A DNA stretch of 64,000 bases from Calliopum simillimum (taxonomy: Eukaryota; Arthropoda; Insecta; Diptera; Lauxaniidae). The stretch is taken from contig OX638372.1 in the NCBI GenBank assembly GCA_951812925.1, positions 39,554,245-39,618,244 of the forward strand, written 5' to 3'. How positions within the stretch are numbered: the first letter of the stretch is position 1; every line of letters starts with the position of its first letter. Positions 19,706-31,443 of this stretch are shown piece by piece. Both the position numbers and the translations under genes were made by a program. The notes beneath the pieces were generated by a model that ran no database searches, was not told where the DNA came from, and saw only the letters and a list, made by a program, of their open reading frames with translations.

Positions 19706-21900
19706 TGATTTTATTTTGCTTTATACAAAATCGATCCGGCCTACTCCTCAACGATGGGAACACTGCTCGGTTGAAGATCTGCTATAAAACTTGGTGGTTA
19801 AATCTTAATAGACACAAAATCGTTTTCGCTAAACATAAATTTGTTGAATGGCCATATTACTATCTTTTCAGAAGCACTTGTAATTTTTTTACCATTGCAA
19901 GATTAAAAAATTTAACCAATCTCGGAATATTGTATATAATAGGAGTGTTTCCTGGGTTATTGACATGACAATCGTTAAATAAGTACTATTTTCAGTTATG
20001 ACTAGAAAGACCCAAACACGCATTTAATGGATGTGTGGTGGGGTTATTGAAATAAGCCCGAACTCAAATAAAAACAATGCGATAGTTTTGGAGCTTCTTA
20101 TTCAATCCGAAAAGGAACACATCTTACGATTACTTCACTAGGAAAAAACCAGTTAAAAGTTGCATGACTATTTTGGTCGTGATCGTTAACAATTAAAGCT
20201 CGATTTTAATGATAATCTGAGGTCTAACAAAAATTCAGAGAAGTTTGTGCCATAAAAGTGCCATAAAAGAATATTGCAAATGAATCAAAAGAATATTGCA
20301 AATGAATCAGTGATCATTGTACTATAATACTTACCGAATTCGATTTTGGAGAAAGTATCCTTAATGGGCTGCAATTTGCAATTAGATTTATTCTTATTGT
20401 TTTATTTAATATTTTATTATTATTTTTAATTTTAGATTGACAAGTTACATGGAATTGATTTACCTTTTTAAAATATTTCTCTTGTTTTACTGTGTGAGCT
20501 TTAAACTTTAACTTTCAGACATCTGCAAGAGACTTACAAACTTTTCTTTGTATTGGACCTGCGAGTATTTTATTTATTTATTTTTTTTTTTTTTTTTCTT
20601 CAAAAATGACGTTAAAATGTAAATTTTGTATTGAACAAATTACACTTCACTGCACACGAGACAGCCAAAGTTAAGCCCGCCGCAAGGATAATTTATGTTC
20701 AAAGGATGTGCAAATTTATTTGAATTATGACGTTGAAGATTTTTGACAACACAACAAAACACAAATAATGATATCTAGCAGATGCTTCAATTTCAATTGA
20801 AATGCAAATTCTTTTTTTGTTTCACACAAATTTTGATTTAATTTTATTTGGTATAAAATATTTTTTTTTCTTCACTTTTGTTTGAATATCTACGAAGATT
20901 TATTAAAGGTAGGTACACATTCATTCATTCGTTTACTTGTGTTATTTTACTTTTTCTTACAAAATTTCAGTTTAATTTATGTTAATTACTTTTGAAGTTG
21001 TTTAATTTGATTTTCAGCTCTCACAATGTTAATGAAACCCTGCAGGAAAGGCAAAAGAAAATAGAGAAAAGAATTCAATTAGTTTCATAGCTACGCAAAA
21101 TCAATGTTTTTGTATGTTGTTATGTGTAAATGCAATTATTTAATCTCTTACATTTTTATTAGGTTATCTTGATTATAATGAGCAGAATAGAATACTGTGC
21201 AACTTGTTGTAATGGTATCAAATACCACCAGGAGTAAACCTTTAAATAAATTTTTGTATAAATTTATTTATTTTATTTTTTGTTCTATTTTATTATTGAA
21301 TTTGTTTAAGCTTCAAAAAAGTTTCTTAGCAGAGGCTATTGATAAGGTTTCCTATTTAAGAAAGTGTAGAATATTCTCCTATAGACCTATCTTGTCTTTG
21401 TAATATTTTGGTGCCTTATCTGTCCTAAAAATTCTGAGAATCTGTAATTGCTCGTTCGGATTTTATTAAATTGTTCTTAAAGCATTATTGTGAGCTTTAT
21501 CTAAGATGATAGAATCGTAAACAATAAAAAAGATAATAAGTGAGAGTATGCAGCTCAACGGCAACAACCCATTATTCAAAACACTACATTTAAAGCACGG
21601 ACATATTTATTTACGTCCATATTCTTACTAAATAGGCTCAAAATATTTGAAACGCATCCTGCTTGCTGCTTTTTGAATCAAGTTTTCACAAAATCTATTA
21701 AAGTGCACTTTATGGCAATGTGAGCAATGTGATCACCTCTATAATTTCGGCAATCCATATAAAGTCACAATTTTTTGGCAAACAAGCACACTTTTGATCA
21801 ATCTTCCAGCAAATGCTTTTCATCCCAAAGTCGAGAGGACAGAGGATATAGAAGTCTTAGTTCAGTTCAAGTAAGAGTCGCTTTTGCTATATCATCGTAT
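19706..21900. other. AT-rich non-coding stretch
   Basis: About 2.2 kb with no supported gene, no tRNA and no clear terminal repeats. Frames at 19705-19968 and 21197-21403 carry no motif. Confidence 0.4.
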
Positions 21901-21904
21901 ATAA

Positions 21905-22650
21905 AATCGACTACTCAAAAAACGTTTTCAGTATAGCGTTTTGAAGCTTTTGCTTATATAGAAGGTGCCACGCCCCCTTTTCCAAATTCGCCTAGCTTTA
22001 GCTTAGAGCTTGCATTTATAGTCTTTAGTATTTGAGTGAAATTTAGTTGGATTATCCTTGAAAACTCTTTCAGTATAGCATTTTGCTTATATGAGAGATG
22101 CCACGCCCCCTTTTTCGGTTTAACCCAATTTTTGTGGAAAGTTTTCATGTATAATTCTTAGTATCTGAGTAAAATTTGGCTTAATTATCTCAAAAAACGC
22201 TTTCAGTATAGCGTTTTGAAGCTTTTGCTTATGTGGGAGGTGCCATGCCCTCTTTTCCTTATTTGCTCAATTTTTTTCTCAGAACATGCGCTTTCAATTC
22301 GTAGTATTTATGTGTATTTTGGTTGCATTGTCGTGAAAAATACTCCTAAAGTTGCATTTTGAATATATTTTTTGTACGGGCGGTAGGCGTGCCCATTGAC
22401 TAATTTTGCTCATTTTCAATCCCACAAGCTAACTTTAACAACGAAGGCAGTGTATCAAATTTCATTGAATTATCTTGCTCAGTTTTCCCAAGTATACCCA
22501 GCCACCTAGCCAGACAGACGGACATGGCTATATCAACTCAGGAGGTGACGCTGATCAATAATATATATACTTTTCTATATCTGCCACGCCTCCATATCTG
22601 CGTTACAAACAGAAGGACAAAGTGAATATACCCTTGATGTAGGGTATAAA
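21905..22650 (+). repeat. tandem-unit dispersed repeat, copy 2
   Basis: This has the same architecture as the repeat inside the mariner at 1470-2218. Three units of about 133-142 bp carry (G/A)TGCCA(C/T)GCCC at about 21965, 22097 and 22240. The tail follows with GACAGACGGACATGGCTATA, TATATAC and GTTACAAACAGAAGGAC, ending in GAATATACCC and GGGTATAAA. No protein domain is seen. Confidence 0.75.
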
Positions 22651-22865
22651 AATAAAGTTAAGGTTTGGTGGAGAATTTCACAAAAGCCCTTTTATTGGCT
22701 TTCTGTGGTTGTTTAAAGTTGTCCTTCTCTTCTTGTCTTTAATTGGATTTTTTCGCTTGAAAGTCTCAGATTTGTCACATGTCAGTCGTCCAGTTGCAAA
22801 ACCCAACATCTTGATGCCAAATTTGTTTTGGTAAAATGGCAAAATAATAAACACTAGATAGTGTC

Positions 22866-23420
22866 GACCCTCATACAAAAAAAAAAGTTCTAATGACCGC
22901 CCCCAGTTTGAAAGCTAATATTGAAAGAATTTTAAGGAAAAAACCACTTTTTTTTTCGGCTTCTAAATTCGATGCAGCTTTGTTCTTATATCTCCGCCAT
23001 TTGATCAACAAGGATAGTATATCGTTGTAAATATCTCAATATGGACTACATTTCATTCATAGAAATCATTTATCTCAGATATTTTTTTCGACTAGTTGTA
23101 CTCATTATCTCAGTTTTTACCACCCTAAGGTGTCAAGGACACCTTATAGAATTGAAGTCCACAAAAAATCATAAAATTCATAGCTCAAATTGTTAAAATT
23201 GAAGAAGTTATAGTGAATCTAAAAGCTCAGTACAAAATTTCAAAAACAGGATGTTTCAAAAACGAATATCGCCCCCTAAGACTATGCAATATATGTTTTT
23301 TAACATTTCAAACAGATTGCAAATAGAAAAACAAAACTGCATCGAATTAAGAGGCCGAAAAAAAATCTTTTTTTCCTTAAAATTCTTCCAATGTTAGCTT
23401 TCGAACTTTTTTTTTTTGTG
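22866..23420. repeat. inverted repeat (foldback), arms about 120 bp
   Basis: GTTTGAAAGCTAATATTG, AAGAATTTTAAGG and TCGATGCAG near the left recur inverted as CTGCATCGA, CCTTAAAATTCTT and CAATGTTAGCTTTCGAAC at 23336-23408. Both ends carry A or T runs. The roughly 320-bp interior is non-coding. Confidence 0.7.
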
Positions 23421-24690
23421 ATACTATTTAATAAACACCCTAGAAATTTGAGGTCTTTTTTAAAAACATATTAAAAATCTTATAATTTGACCTTAAAAGT
23501 CTACGCAAAGTTAAGATGACCATGTTTGTGTGAGTGAAATTGGGGACAAAACGATATTTGTGCGAAAAAAATTGGGGAAAATCGGGAGCAGTCGGGGGAA
23601 ATCGGGAGCAAATAAATTTTTGGGCAAACAAGGACTGATGAGCAAAAACAAAAGATTTTCACTTCTAAGTATATGCGCTAATCCTGCATTCCGAACGTTA
23701 CATTTGTACGCATTGTTTTAAATCCTGAAGGCGCTCTGAATGTTAAATTCTTAATTTACCTGCAGTGGTATTTTACCCTTTGAGAGTACTTTCAGAAGGC
23801 ATTTACAAATATTTCCTAGCTTGTATCAGTTGCAATATAATCGTGCATAAAGTGCTGTTCGCACGTTACAAAAAACAGAAGTCATTGCGGAGATCCATGT
23901 ACATTATCAAAATTTCTTGCGAAGTTTCCAGTATAAACGAAAAAAGCAAAATCCTCCAAAGAAAGAAGAATATTTGAGCATATCGAAACTGCTTTTGAGG
24001 GAATCAAAGAGTCTTTCGTTCGTACAAAAATTTAACTTTTGTGTGTTGCGCACGTTACGTTGCGAACGTTACAATTTTTATTTTATATTTACATATACAC
24101 AGGCTATCGAAAATTTATGCAACTCCTTTCCAACTAACTTTAGCACATTATATTCGCTTGATTTATTTGTGGAAAAGGTTGTAAAGAAGTGTAGTGCACA
24201 CAAATGTAAAATTTTTTCTTGGCATCTCACGGTAAAAATACGCTGTTGCAGCTCAACCACTGCATCGATTTTTATGAAATTTGGAATGCAACGTTATTAA
24301 AGACTATTTGTTATGTAGCTGCCGGTGCGACGCTTCTAAAGGCGAAATGCATTTCCGCGGCTAAACCGGTGGACCAATTTTTAGGAAACTCGGAATGGGG
24401 ATTGAACCCTTAGAAAGCATATTAAAAACCTTTAGTTATTTAGTGGGCAATACCACTCAAAATGCATTTTTACGGGAACTTTATAATTTTTCTCTTGGTT
24501 GACCTTTTTTCGGATATGCCCATATGTTAGATCCTTCAAAGGTAGGTGCCAAATGTAAATACGTTATCGTAATCAATTTAGTGCCACGCCCACTTTTTAA
24601 TAATCGGAAATTCTAGTTAGTAATATCTAGCAAGTTATACAAGCTATACAAAATGCCACGATTACTTTTCATATATAAATTTCACCTCCT
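23421..24690. other. non-coding stretch with a G-run cluster
   Basis: A 127-codon plus-strand open frame (23917-24300) has no recognised domain and I do not support it as a gene. The hexamer-like CGAACGTTACA recurs near 23692, 23862 and 24048-24070. The cluster of G runs at 23574-23606 is listed among the findings. Confidence 0.4.
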
Positions 24691-24889
24691 GAGATGACAA
24701 ACTTTAAACTTTTACAACTCCTAAAATAGAAAAGCTAGAGGGCTCAAAGTTGACAAGTTTTCAAATGCTTTATCTCGCAAACTGTTAAAGAGATAAAAAT
24801 TTCATTTAAATTTTAAAACTTATCAACTTTGACTCCTCTTACTCTTCTATTTTAGGAGTTATAACAGTTTAAAGTTTGTCATCTCCATT
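24691..24889. repeat. short inverted repeat, arms about 85 bp
   Basis: AGATGACAAACTTTAAACTT and AACTCCTAAAATAGAA at the left are mirrored by TTCTATTTTAGGAGTT and AGTTTAAAGTTTGTCATCT at the right, around a 30-bp loop. Non-coding foldback. Confidence 0.75.
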
Positions 24890-25955
24890 TTTTCCAAAAA
24901 GTTACAGGAGAATACATACGCACATAACTGTTTTTCTGGATTGGAGCATTGACCCATACAACAAGTTCAAATGAAAATACCGTCTATATAGCTAAATCAA
25001 TGATTTGTCATCAAAAGTATATTTTCCTGTTCAAGATGTATTAAAGTTAATAACTTTTTAATCAATTTCTTGCATATTTCTATAGGTACTTTAATGCTAA
25101 CTTTACCGAATTTTCTTAAAAAATTGCTTTTTCGTTTAATTCTCAACTGGAAATAATTTTTAAACTTTAATTAGATAAAATTTGGACAAGGATACCAAAA
25201 ATTCAGTTTATAATTTTTTGTCAATTTTCGTGTTTTACAACTGAGCTACTCATATGCTTAGTACAACTGTCCTATATTTTTTTGTTTTTGCAGCACTGGT
25301 GAAGCATTTGTGATAATTTAATAAAATATTATATATCATTCTTTTTTGAGTAACAAAATACAAAAATTAGAATGAATATAAAAGTCGTATAATTATCCAA
25401 GTACCTGTATTATATCCACGTTTAAGTTCATATTAAATATAGAAGCACCGCGCTAGCCACACCAAAGGTAACTAAACTTAACTCAACTCAATGAAAATTA
25501 TTTTTACACAAAATCGTTAATTATATCAGCTAAGTAGCTATAAATAGATGTTCCAATGAATTTGTAAGACAAAAATTACACAGCTGCTGCTATGGGAAAA
25601 TAAAGGATTCAGCGTATTGAATAAAGATGTGTACACTGCGGAGAAACATTAAAAATAATATTCCATGTGCTTTGAATTTCCTTTCAAACATTGATGGGCA
25701 TATTTATAAATTACATTTCTATGTATAAAATCAAATAAGCCATCCGATAAATACAAAAGCCTTTAAGGATATAAATAAGATAATTGTGTTTGTCATTTTT
25801 TAAAGGAGATATGTTAAAAATTTATACTTGTGGCAAATTCAAAAAACCCTCATTAGTTTGTTAAATCTTATTTTAATGCAATTTTAGTGATTGGGGTTAA
25901 CTTAAACAAAACAAAAGAAAGCAAAAAAATAATTTTCGACAGAATGACACAAATG
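24890..25955. other. AT-rich non-coding stretch
   Basis: Nothing supported. Confidence 0.4.
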
Positions 25956-25959
25956 GGCA

Positions 25960-26790
25960 TTTCCCAGGTGACGAACGTGACCGTAGTACATATTTAAAGT
26001 GCAAAAAAGTTGAAGTAAAACATATTTGTATTTTAGTTTTTACTTTACATTGTAGCTCTTAGGTAGCACTATAATTAGTGCCAACGTTAATAGCGGGCGA
26101 AGTCCTGGTTCCACGATACACGCAAAAAAAGACGCAGAACGAATGTAACAAAAATAGAAGTAGTTTTCGTGCCTATTCAAAGAAAGTCAGAATTCAGCGA
26201 AACAAGTAAGAAATTTTAGTGCGACTAACCTTAGAATCTTATGCAATAATGTTACTTTATAATGAATGCATTTTGTTTGATTCATACATACTCATATATT
26301 TTTTGTACTTTTGATGGTAATCTGAATCGATACGTGACAATATGAACGTGACATTTTTTCCACCATACAAATTTTAAATTCAAAATCTTTTGAAAAACTA
26401 GGATTTCCCAGTGAATGTTGGAACACCTTATCTTGTTAAGTTAACGCGGCATCACCAATTTTTCCAAAGGATATCATTTGCCCCTATTCATTTTACATGT
26501 GTACTAAATCTCATAAATTATAAATTTCTTTTTTTAGGGGTGTGGTATCACCCATTTCCCCAGGAAACCTTATTTGTTTTGGCACTTTGCATATATGTGT
26601 CAAATCTCATTTTTGCGCGATAAATATTTTCGGAGATATGATGAAGTGGTTTTTGTGGGGGCGTGATACCCCCCATTTTTTTAGTAAACATTATTTGTAC
26701 TGATGTTTTCTATATATGTGCCAAATTTCATTTATGTACGTCAAATAGTTTCAGAGATATGATGATTTAATTTTTTGGCTCACGGTGGAC
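25960..26790. repeat. dispersed repeat of about 0.9 kb, copy B
   Basis: Colinear with 15840-16860 (see that entry) but without the 322-bp TIR element, so it shows the pre-insertion state. Its last 300 bases contain three successive degenerate modules of GTGTCAAATCTCATT ... GAGATATGATGA ... GTGGTATC(A/G)CCCATTT, about 110-150 bp apart. Confidence 0.65.
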
Positions 26791-26799
26791 CTTCTGGTG

Positions 26800-26965
26800 A
26801 AAATGCCGCTTCGGGCAGTTAGGAGGATTTGCATATCTAGGTACAAATTCTCCTTTGTTCTTTTCATACCATTCAAATGCAGACTTGCCGTAATGGCATG
26901 AAGCCAAATCTGGCCAAAATATACAAAATTGAATAAACATAAGCACTTCTTTTTTACCGGTAGAG
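26800..26965 (-). pseudogene. IS630/Tc1-like transposase fragment
   Basis: The minus strand reads FWPDLASCHYGKSAFEWYEK, then GEFVPRYANPPNCP. WPDLAS.HY and (A/N)NPPNCPE-type blocks surround the second catalytic Asp in IS630/Tc1-type DDE transposases. The frame breaks directly after, where RP(I/F)E..WA would be expected. It is a short relic adjoining the repeat at 25960-26790. Confidence 0.6.
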
Positions 26966-28260
26966 TTTAGCAAAATGAATGAGTCTGACGTCACGACCAG
27001 TAGAGAGTTTCTCAACTGAGTTACATAAACGCACCACTGATCTATAAAATAGAAGCAAAAATATATACTTATTTGTGCAACTTATGCTTTTTATATAAAC
27101 TTTTTTGAAAATAAAACGCCAAAAAACAATTTTAAGAACCTCACTTCTACACTGATGAGGATTATGATACTGACCAATACTTTCATGCACCAAATTTTAT
27201 TTTTTTAGAACAATGGACAGCTGAACGTCTGCACTGTAACGATTTTGATACAGCAAGCAAAAACTTTTAAAATTTAGATCGGATCAATTGTGACGTATGG
27301 AATGTATCAAATTTGATACAATGGGTGCTTAAGGGTTAAGCTCAACCTCACCTATACCATGGAATCTAGCCATAAAAGATATAAGCTGACTACGTCGTGA
27401 TGCTGATTGTGGGAAAATATCTTTTAAAAAAATCAGCGAACCCACGGAAACGATAATTTCAGGCACTTAGGTTTTCAAATTATGTCAAAGCTGGCACTTT
27501 GAACTCTACACTTAGTAAGAAGTTAAAACTGGGTAGAAAAGGTGAAAAATGCGATAAATACTCCACAATCACATATTGTCCATTGGTTGCATACAATAGA
27601 GAATATGATGGTGCAAGAAGATATGTTCTCTGATATCTTGTCGTAATATTCTGAACAAAGACAAGCCTACTTGGGACTAGTAGGGTCTTTAACATACACA
27701 TCTGACGTTATCTACTTTTGAATTTACACTCCATCTGCTACCATTGGATATTTGCATACCGAGGATAGTAGCTCTAAGTCATACACAATTAGAAACGCCG
27801 CAGAAACAGATGGAGAGCAGGCGTCATCAGATTTTACAATGAAATTCCAGTATTCAATGATGATTTCAAAAAGATTCGCAGAAAGAAAAGAAAGAATTGC
27901 ATCTTTCAGTATAAATAAATTTATTGACAATCTAGCCATAACAGAATTTCCAGTATTTATTTGTATTCATTTAGTAAAGGTATGTAATAAACTGCACAAA
28001 TTTTGCAGTAACATGAGTCTCAGCTTAGTTTTTCTGCTAAGAATACATTAAACAGATTACGATTAAATCATTTTCAAAGAACGTTCACAGGTCCATAGGT
28101 CCACAGATGAATTACCAACAAGGTGGCGTTTAAGAACCACGTGCTTTACAAGTTAATATGAATAGACACTTGACAAACTAACTAGATTCATTCTTTCGAA
28201 GTTGTATTTCAACATATTCTTGAGACTAAAAATCATGGTGATCCTTGAGAAAGTATTTCT
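26966..28260. other. non-coding stretch
   Basis: Overlapping open frames on both strands around 27480-28051 (up to 99 codons) have no recognised domain. No RNA gene seen. Confidence 0.4.
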
Positions 28261-28261
28261 C

Positions 28262-28470
28262 TAGAAACCTCTTACTTATGTTTGCCATGGCGGGGCATTC
28301 ACAGAGAAAATCAGTGATGGTTCTGACTCATCTAAGTCACCGCTAGTTCTACAGTGGGTATTAATGGCAATACGCAGTTTCTCTGCGTGAGCATGGCTGA
28401 GAGAGTATTTAATGTATTGTTTGCATGTTATTGATTTCCGAAATATCCGACGCATGAGTGACATTTAATT
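28262..28470 (-). pseudogene. non-LTR retrotransposon C-terminal fragment
   Basis: The minus strand reads FRKSITCKQYIKYSLSHAHA then EKLRIAINTHCRTSGDLDES. It resembles the RNase H-distal Cys/His motif of Jockey/I-type polyproteins, with the second Cys of C-x2-C changed to Ser and the following half frameshifted. Too short to place in a clade. Confidence 0.45.
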
Positions 28471-28837
28471 AAATGATACGATATTATATTGTTGTAATTT
28501 TTTGGACTGGCGAGAAACCGTTCTCACTTGATTCGGGTACGAAGGATTGTTAGCGTTCTGCTCGATTGGTTTGTGACCCGTATAAAAGTTTCAAATGAAA
28601 GTTTTTCCTGAATAGGTTTGTTTTCTCATTAATAATCGCTTATTAACTTTTAATAAATCGATGATTTCACATCAAAAATTCATTTTTCTGTTCAGATTGC
28701 ATCAAGCAAAGACAATTTTTCCAACTCCAAGTACAAGGTGCCCCAAAAGAAAGTTTATATTTAGCGGAACAATTAAAAAAAAAAAGCCATCTATTGAAAA
28801 TGTGTTTATTATTTATTTAAGCACACAGTTTGGGAAT

Positions 28838-29062
28838 TTATTCCTTAGAAATAATATCGTCCAAATGTAAACTCTCGCGGTCATGGCACTTAAATTTCTT
28901 ATAACGGTTCGGCGGGTAGACTCTGTGATGGCTGCCGTCGCATGATTGATATTTTCTTTCGAATGTTTGCATTTTGGATTCGTCGTACTCCAGTAGCGGC
29001 AGTTCTACTATACTTATTTTCATGCCCACTAAGATGAAAATGAGTTTCATCCGAAAACAAGA
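28838..29062 (-). pseudogene. transposase catalytic fragment of the outer transposon
   Basis: The minus strand reads ILFSDETHFHLSGHENKYS, the block with the first catalytic Asp of a family of IS630/Tc1-like insect transposases. Frame changes follow, and the end reads SLHLDDIISKE next to the terminal repeat. The distance to the N-terminal part is inflated by nested insertions. Confidence 0.55.
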
Positions 29063-29269
29063 TGTAAGTAAGCATTATGACTGTTCGTTTACTTAGAACT
29101 GTGACAGAAAAATTTTATTTGATTTGTTTTTCATCAATAAGAAAATACCCAATGAATTTTTTTTGAGTTTTTTTTTTATTAATGAGTAGTATAACGAATA
29201 TAATTGACTTTAGAACTATTAACAAATATTTTTTTTTCTGTAAAATATTGTACTTTTTTCTTAAGGCCC

Positions 29270-29870
29270 TTTATTAAGATTTGACCAGTAGTTTCGTCGC
29301 GAGTACCGTACAACCTTTTACTTCTTTGAAGATCCATTTTCATTAGAGCCCAATATCTCTCAAAAGGTCGAAGCTCTGAGCAGTTAAGTGGATTAGCCCT
29401 TTTTGGAACAAAATGTTCATTTTTGCTCTTGCACCACTCTATGGTGGCTTAAGAGTAATGAAAGGTGGCTAAATCAGGCCAGACTTGGGGAATTTTATGA
29501 TTTGCTTTTCTCTAATTTTCCTCTGCACCTGCCCCTCCACCGCAAAGGTATAAAATTCCCGGCAGCTGTTTGAAATATGCTTTAACGTGTGTTTCATCTA
29601 GATGCCTTCATATAACTTTCGGGCTCGCTTTTAAGCCACCAGCTGCTTTTCATCGGAATGATCTGATACTTTTTAAACTCTGTAGGCTTTCAGCTAACTT
29701 TTCTTTTTTAGTCTTTGTAAAGTTGATTTTAGCCCTGCGGGTAAGGGGTCAGAATATGCCCGACGTAAGCATGCCTGTTATAAGAGGTGTCATGTTATAT
29801 AGAAAAATTACTATATATATTTCGCCCTGCACTATCATCTGGTAAATCATAATCTTAAGAAACAAAAGTA
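29270..29870 (-). pseudogene. second IS630/Tc1-like transposase fragment (nested)
   Basis: The minus strand reads QVWPDLATFHYS, stop, ATIEWCKSKNEHFVPKRANP, LNCSELRPFERYWALMK, which covers the second and third catalytic acidic blocks of an IS630-like DDE enzyme. It is the same type as the fragment at 26800-26965. Upstream sequence to about 29870 is frameshifted. I infer a separate element lodged in the outer transposon, but I could not find its own terminal repeats. Confidence 0.55.
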
Positions 29871-30102
29871 TTAAATTTTTCTGGGCCAGTCCTTAGTACA
29901 GAATTCAAGTTTTAGCCGAAAAAGATTTTGTTTCATATAAAATGTACGTAAAACTTTTATTCTGAATTAGTCACCGAACACTCATTATGAAAAGTGCTCA
30001 ATTGCCTAGTTTACGAAGTCAAGCCTTTGACTGACATCCTGGGTCTTTAACTCTTATACCTATTGAATTTTATAGGAGTGCAGCTTTAAGCCGTTGTACA
30101 TA

Positions 30103-31016
30103 TTGGGTGTACAACTTAAAAACCGGAATTTTTTAGCGAAATTTGATGCTTTATTGTGGAAAAATGTTACAATATATTTTATTCAAAGTATTGTCCATTG
30201 GAAGCTACAACATTTCCCCATCTTTCAGGCAATTTATGAATTCCATCCCAAAAAAATTGCGCCGGCTTGGCGGCCAAAAATGAATCGAGCCAATTTTCGA
30301 TATCTTGAACTTAAGTGAACCGTATTCCTGATAAGGCATTCTGCATTGATCGGAACAAATGGTAGTCTGATGGTGCAAGGTCTGGGCTATAAGGCGGGTG
30401 AGGCGAAATTTGTATAGATTTCCCATCCGTTGTTTTCCAGGTAGTTTTTGACTGGGGCAGCAATATGTGGCCGAGCGTTATCGTGGTGGAAAATGATTGA
30501 CTCGTGTCTGGTCGCATACGTTGGACGCTCCGCCTGGATTTTCTGCTTCAATCGGATCAATTGTTGACGATAGAGTTGAGCATTAATGGTTTGGCCACCT
30601 GGCAATATCTCATAGTGGATCGCACCAAGCTGGTCCTGACCAGGACGTTCTTTGTCTTCGACATCAAAATCACCACTTTTAAACCATCGAAACCACTCAC
30701 GACAGCTTGATTCAGCTGGAGCATAGTCCCCATAAACTTCTACAAGCAAAGTGTGACTTTCCGCAGCAGTTTTCTTTGCAAAAAAATGACCCAATAGAAC
30801 CTCCCGCAAATGCTGTCTTTTTCTCCAATTTTCGAAGTTATTCATCGTGAAAAATAATAATGATGCACACAAGATAAAATTGTTTAGTTGACTGATTTTG
30901 ACAGCTGTCAAATGTACCTTCAAAATGACATAAGTATATATAAAGTTCGAGCTTTCACGATATTTGTTAGTACGGACATCCACCGTCAAATTCCGGTTTT
31001 TAAGTTGTACACCCAA
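30103..31016 (-). mobile_element. 914-bp mariner with internal deletion
   Basis: The inverted ends start TTGGGTGTACAACTTAAAAA (30103) and match the reverse complement at 30989-31016, about 28 bp. TA flanks both sides (30101-30102 and 31017-31018). Full-length mariners are near 1.3 kb; this one has lost roughly 0.37 kb from the transposase gene. Ends and reading frame are otherwise well preserved, so it is one of the younger insertions in this cluster. Confidence 0.9.
30179..30845 (-). pseudogene. mariner transposase, internally deleted and frameshifted
   Basis: The protein starts MNNFENWRKRQHLREVLLGH with a paired-type helix-turn-helix (FRWFKSGDFDVEDKERPGQ). It then jumps to DQLGAIHYEILPGGQTIN, so about 125 residues including the first catalytic Asp are absent. 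The second Asp block FHHDNARPH is present. A frameshift after NNGWEIYTN moves the PPYSPDLAPSDYHLF block to another frame. The frame ends near 30179 after a VVASNGQYFE-type tail. Non-functional, but its ends could be recognised by a related enzyme. Confidence 0.85.
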
Positions 31017-31059
31017 TAATATGGTGTAATGGAGAACTAGGCACATTTAAAGCACTTGT

Positions 31060-31430
31060 GCGCTTCAGAGTTCCGTCACGAACAGACAGGTTAACACTCT
31101 CCACTTTTTTCTGCCCTTTTTGATGATCTTGGCCACTCTATTTTCAGTTTTTCCAACGTTGTACCGGTCTCTAGAAATTTGTTCACCCAATATCAAATGA
31201 GAGGTATGTATGGTACCTCATTTAATTCGCGAAAACCACGAATATTGCAGAATCTTCCACGTGCTTCAGTCGCCGAATCAAGGGTTTTGTAAAAGTCGCA
31301 CGCACAACGTGCGGTCTGCTCCCGAGAAACGCTTAGTTTCTAAAAGCCAAGATACCGATTGACATACACCTCGCGCCCCTCGAATTCATTGCGTTTACGC
31401 AGGAAACTAAACAAATATAAACATTTTTTT
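31060..31430 (-). pseudogene. N-terminal DNA-binding fragment of the outer transposon
   Basis: On the minus strand, frames give REQTARCACDFYKTLDSATE-like and WVNKFLETGTTLEKLKIEWP-like sequence. These are typical of the helix-turn-helix region of IS630-like insect transposases, with several shifts. The 914-bp mariner separates it from the remaining transposase sequence. Confidence 0.5.
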
Positions 31431-31443
31431 AAGACACCTTGTA

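Larger units (their letters stand above)
28734..31441 (-). mobile_element. IS630/Tc1-type transposon, degenerate, with nested insertions
   Basis: The ends are inverted repeats: CAAGGTGCCCCAAAAGAAAG at 28734 and, on the minus strand from 31441, CAAGGTGTCTTAAAAAAATG. Both continue as GTTTATATTT. TA dinucleotides flank both ends (28732-28733 and 31442-31443), the standard target of this superfamily. On the minus strand an N-terminal DNA-binding part comes first (31430-31060) and the first catalytic Asp block last (29060-28838). Between them lie a mariner copy (30103-31016) and another transposase fragment (29270-29870). Confidence 0.7.

Noticed and set aside
23917..24300. 127-codon plus-strand frame
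   Set aside because: AT-rich, overlapped by another open frame on the opposite strand, no motif.
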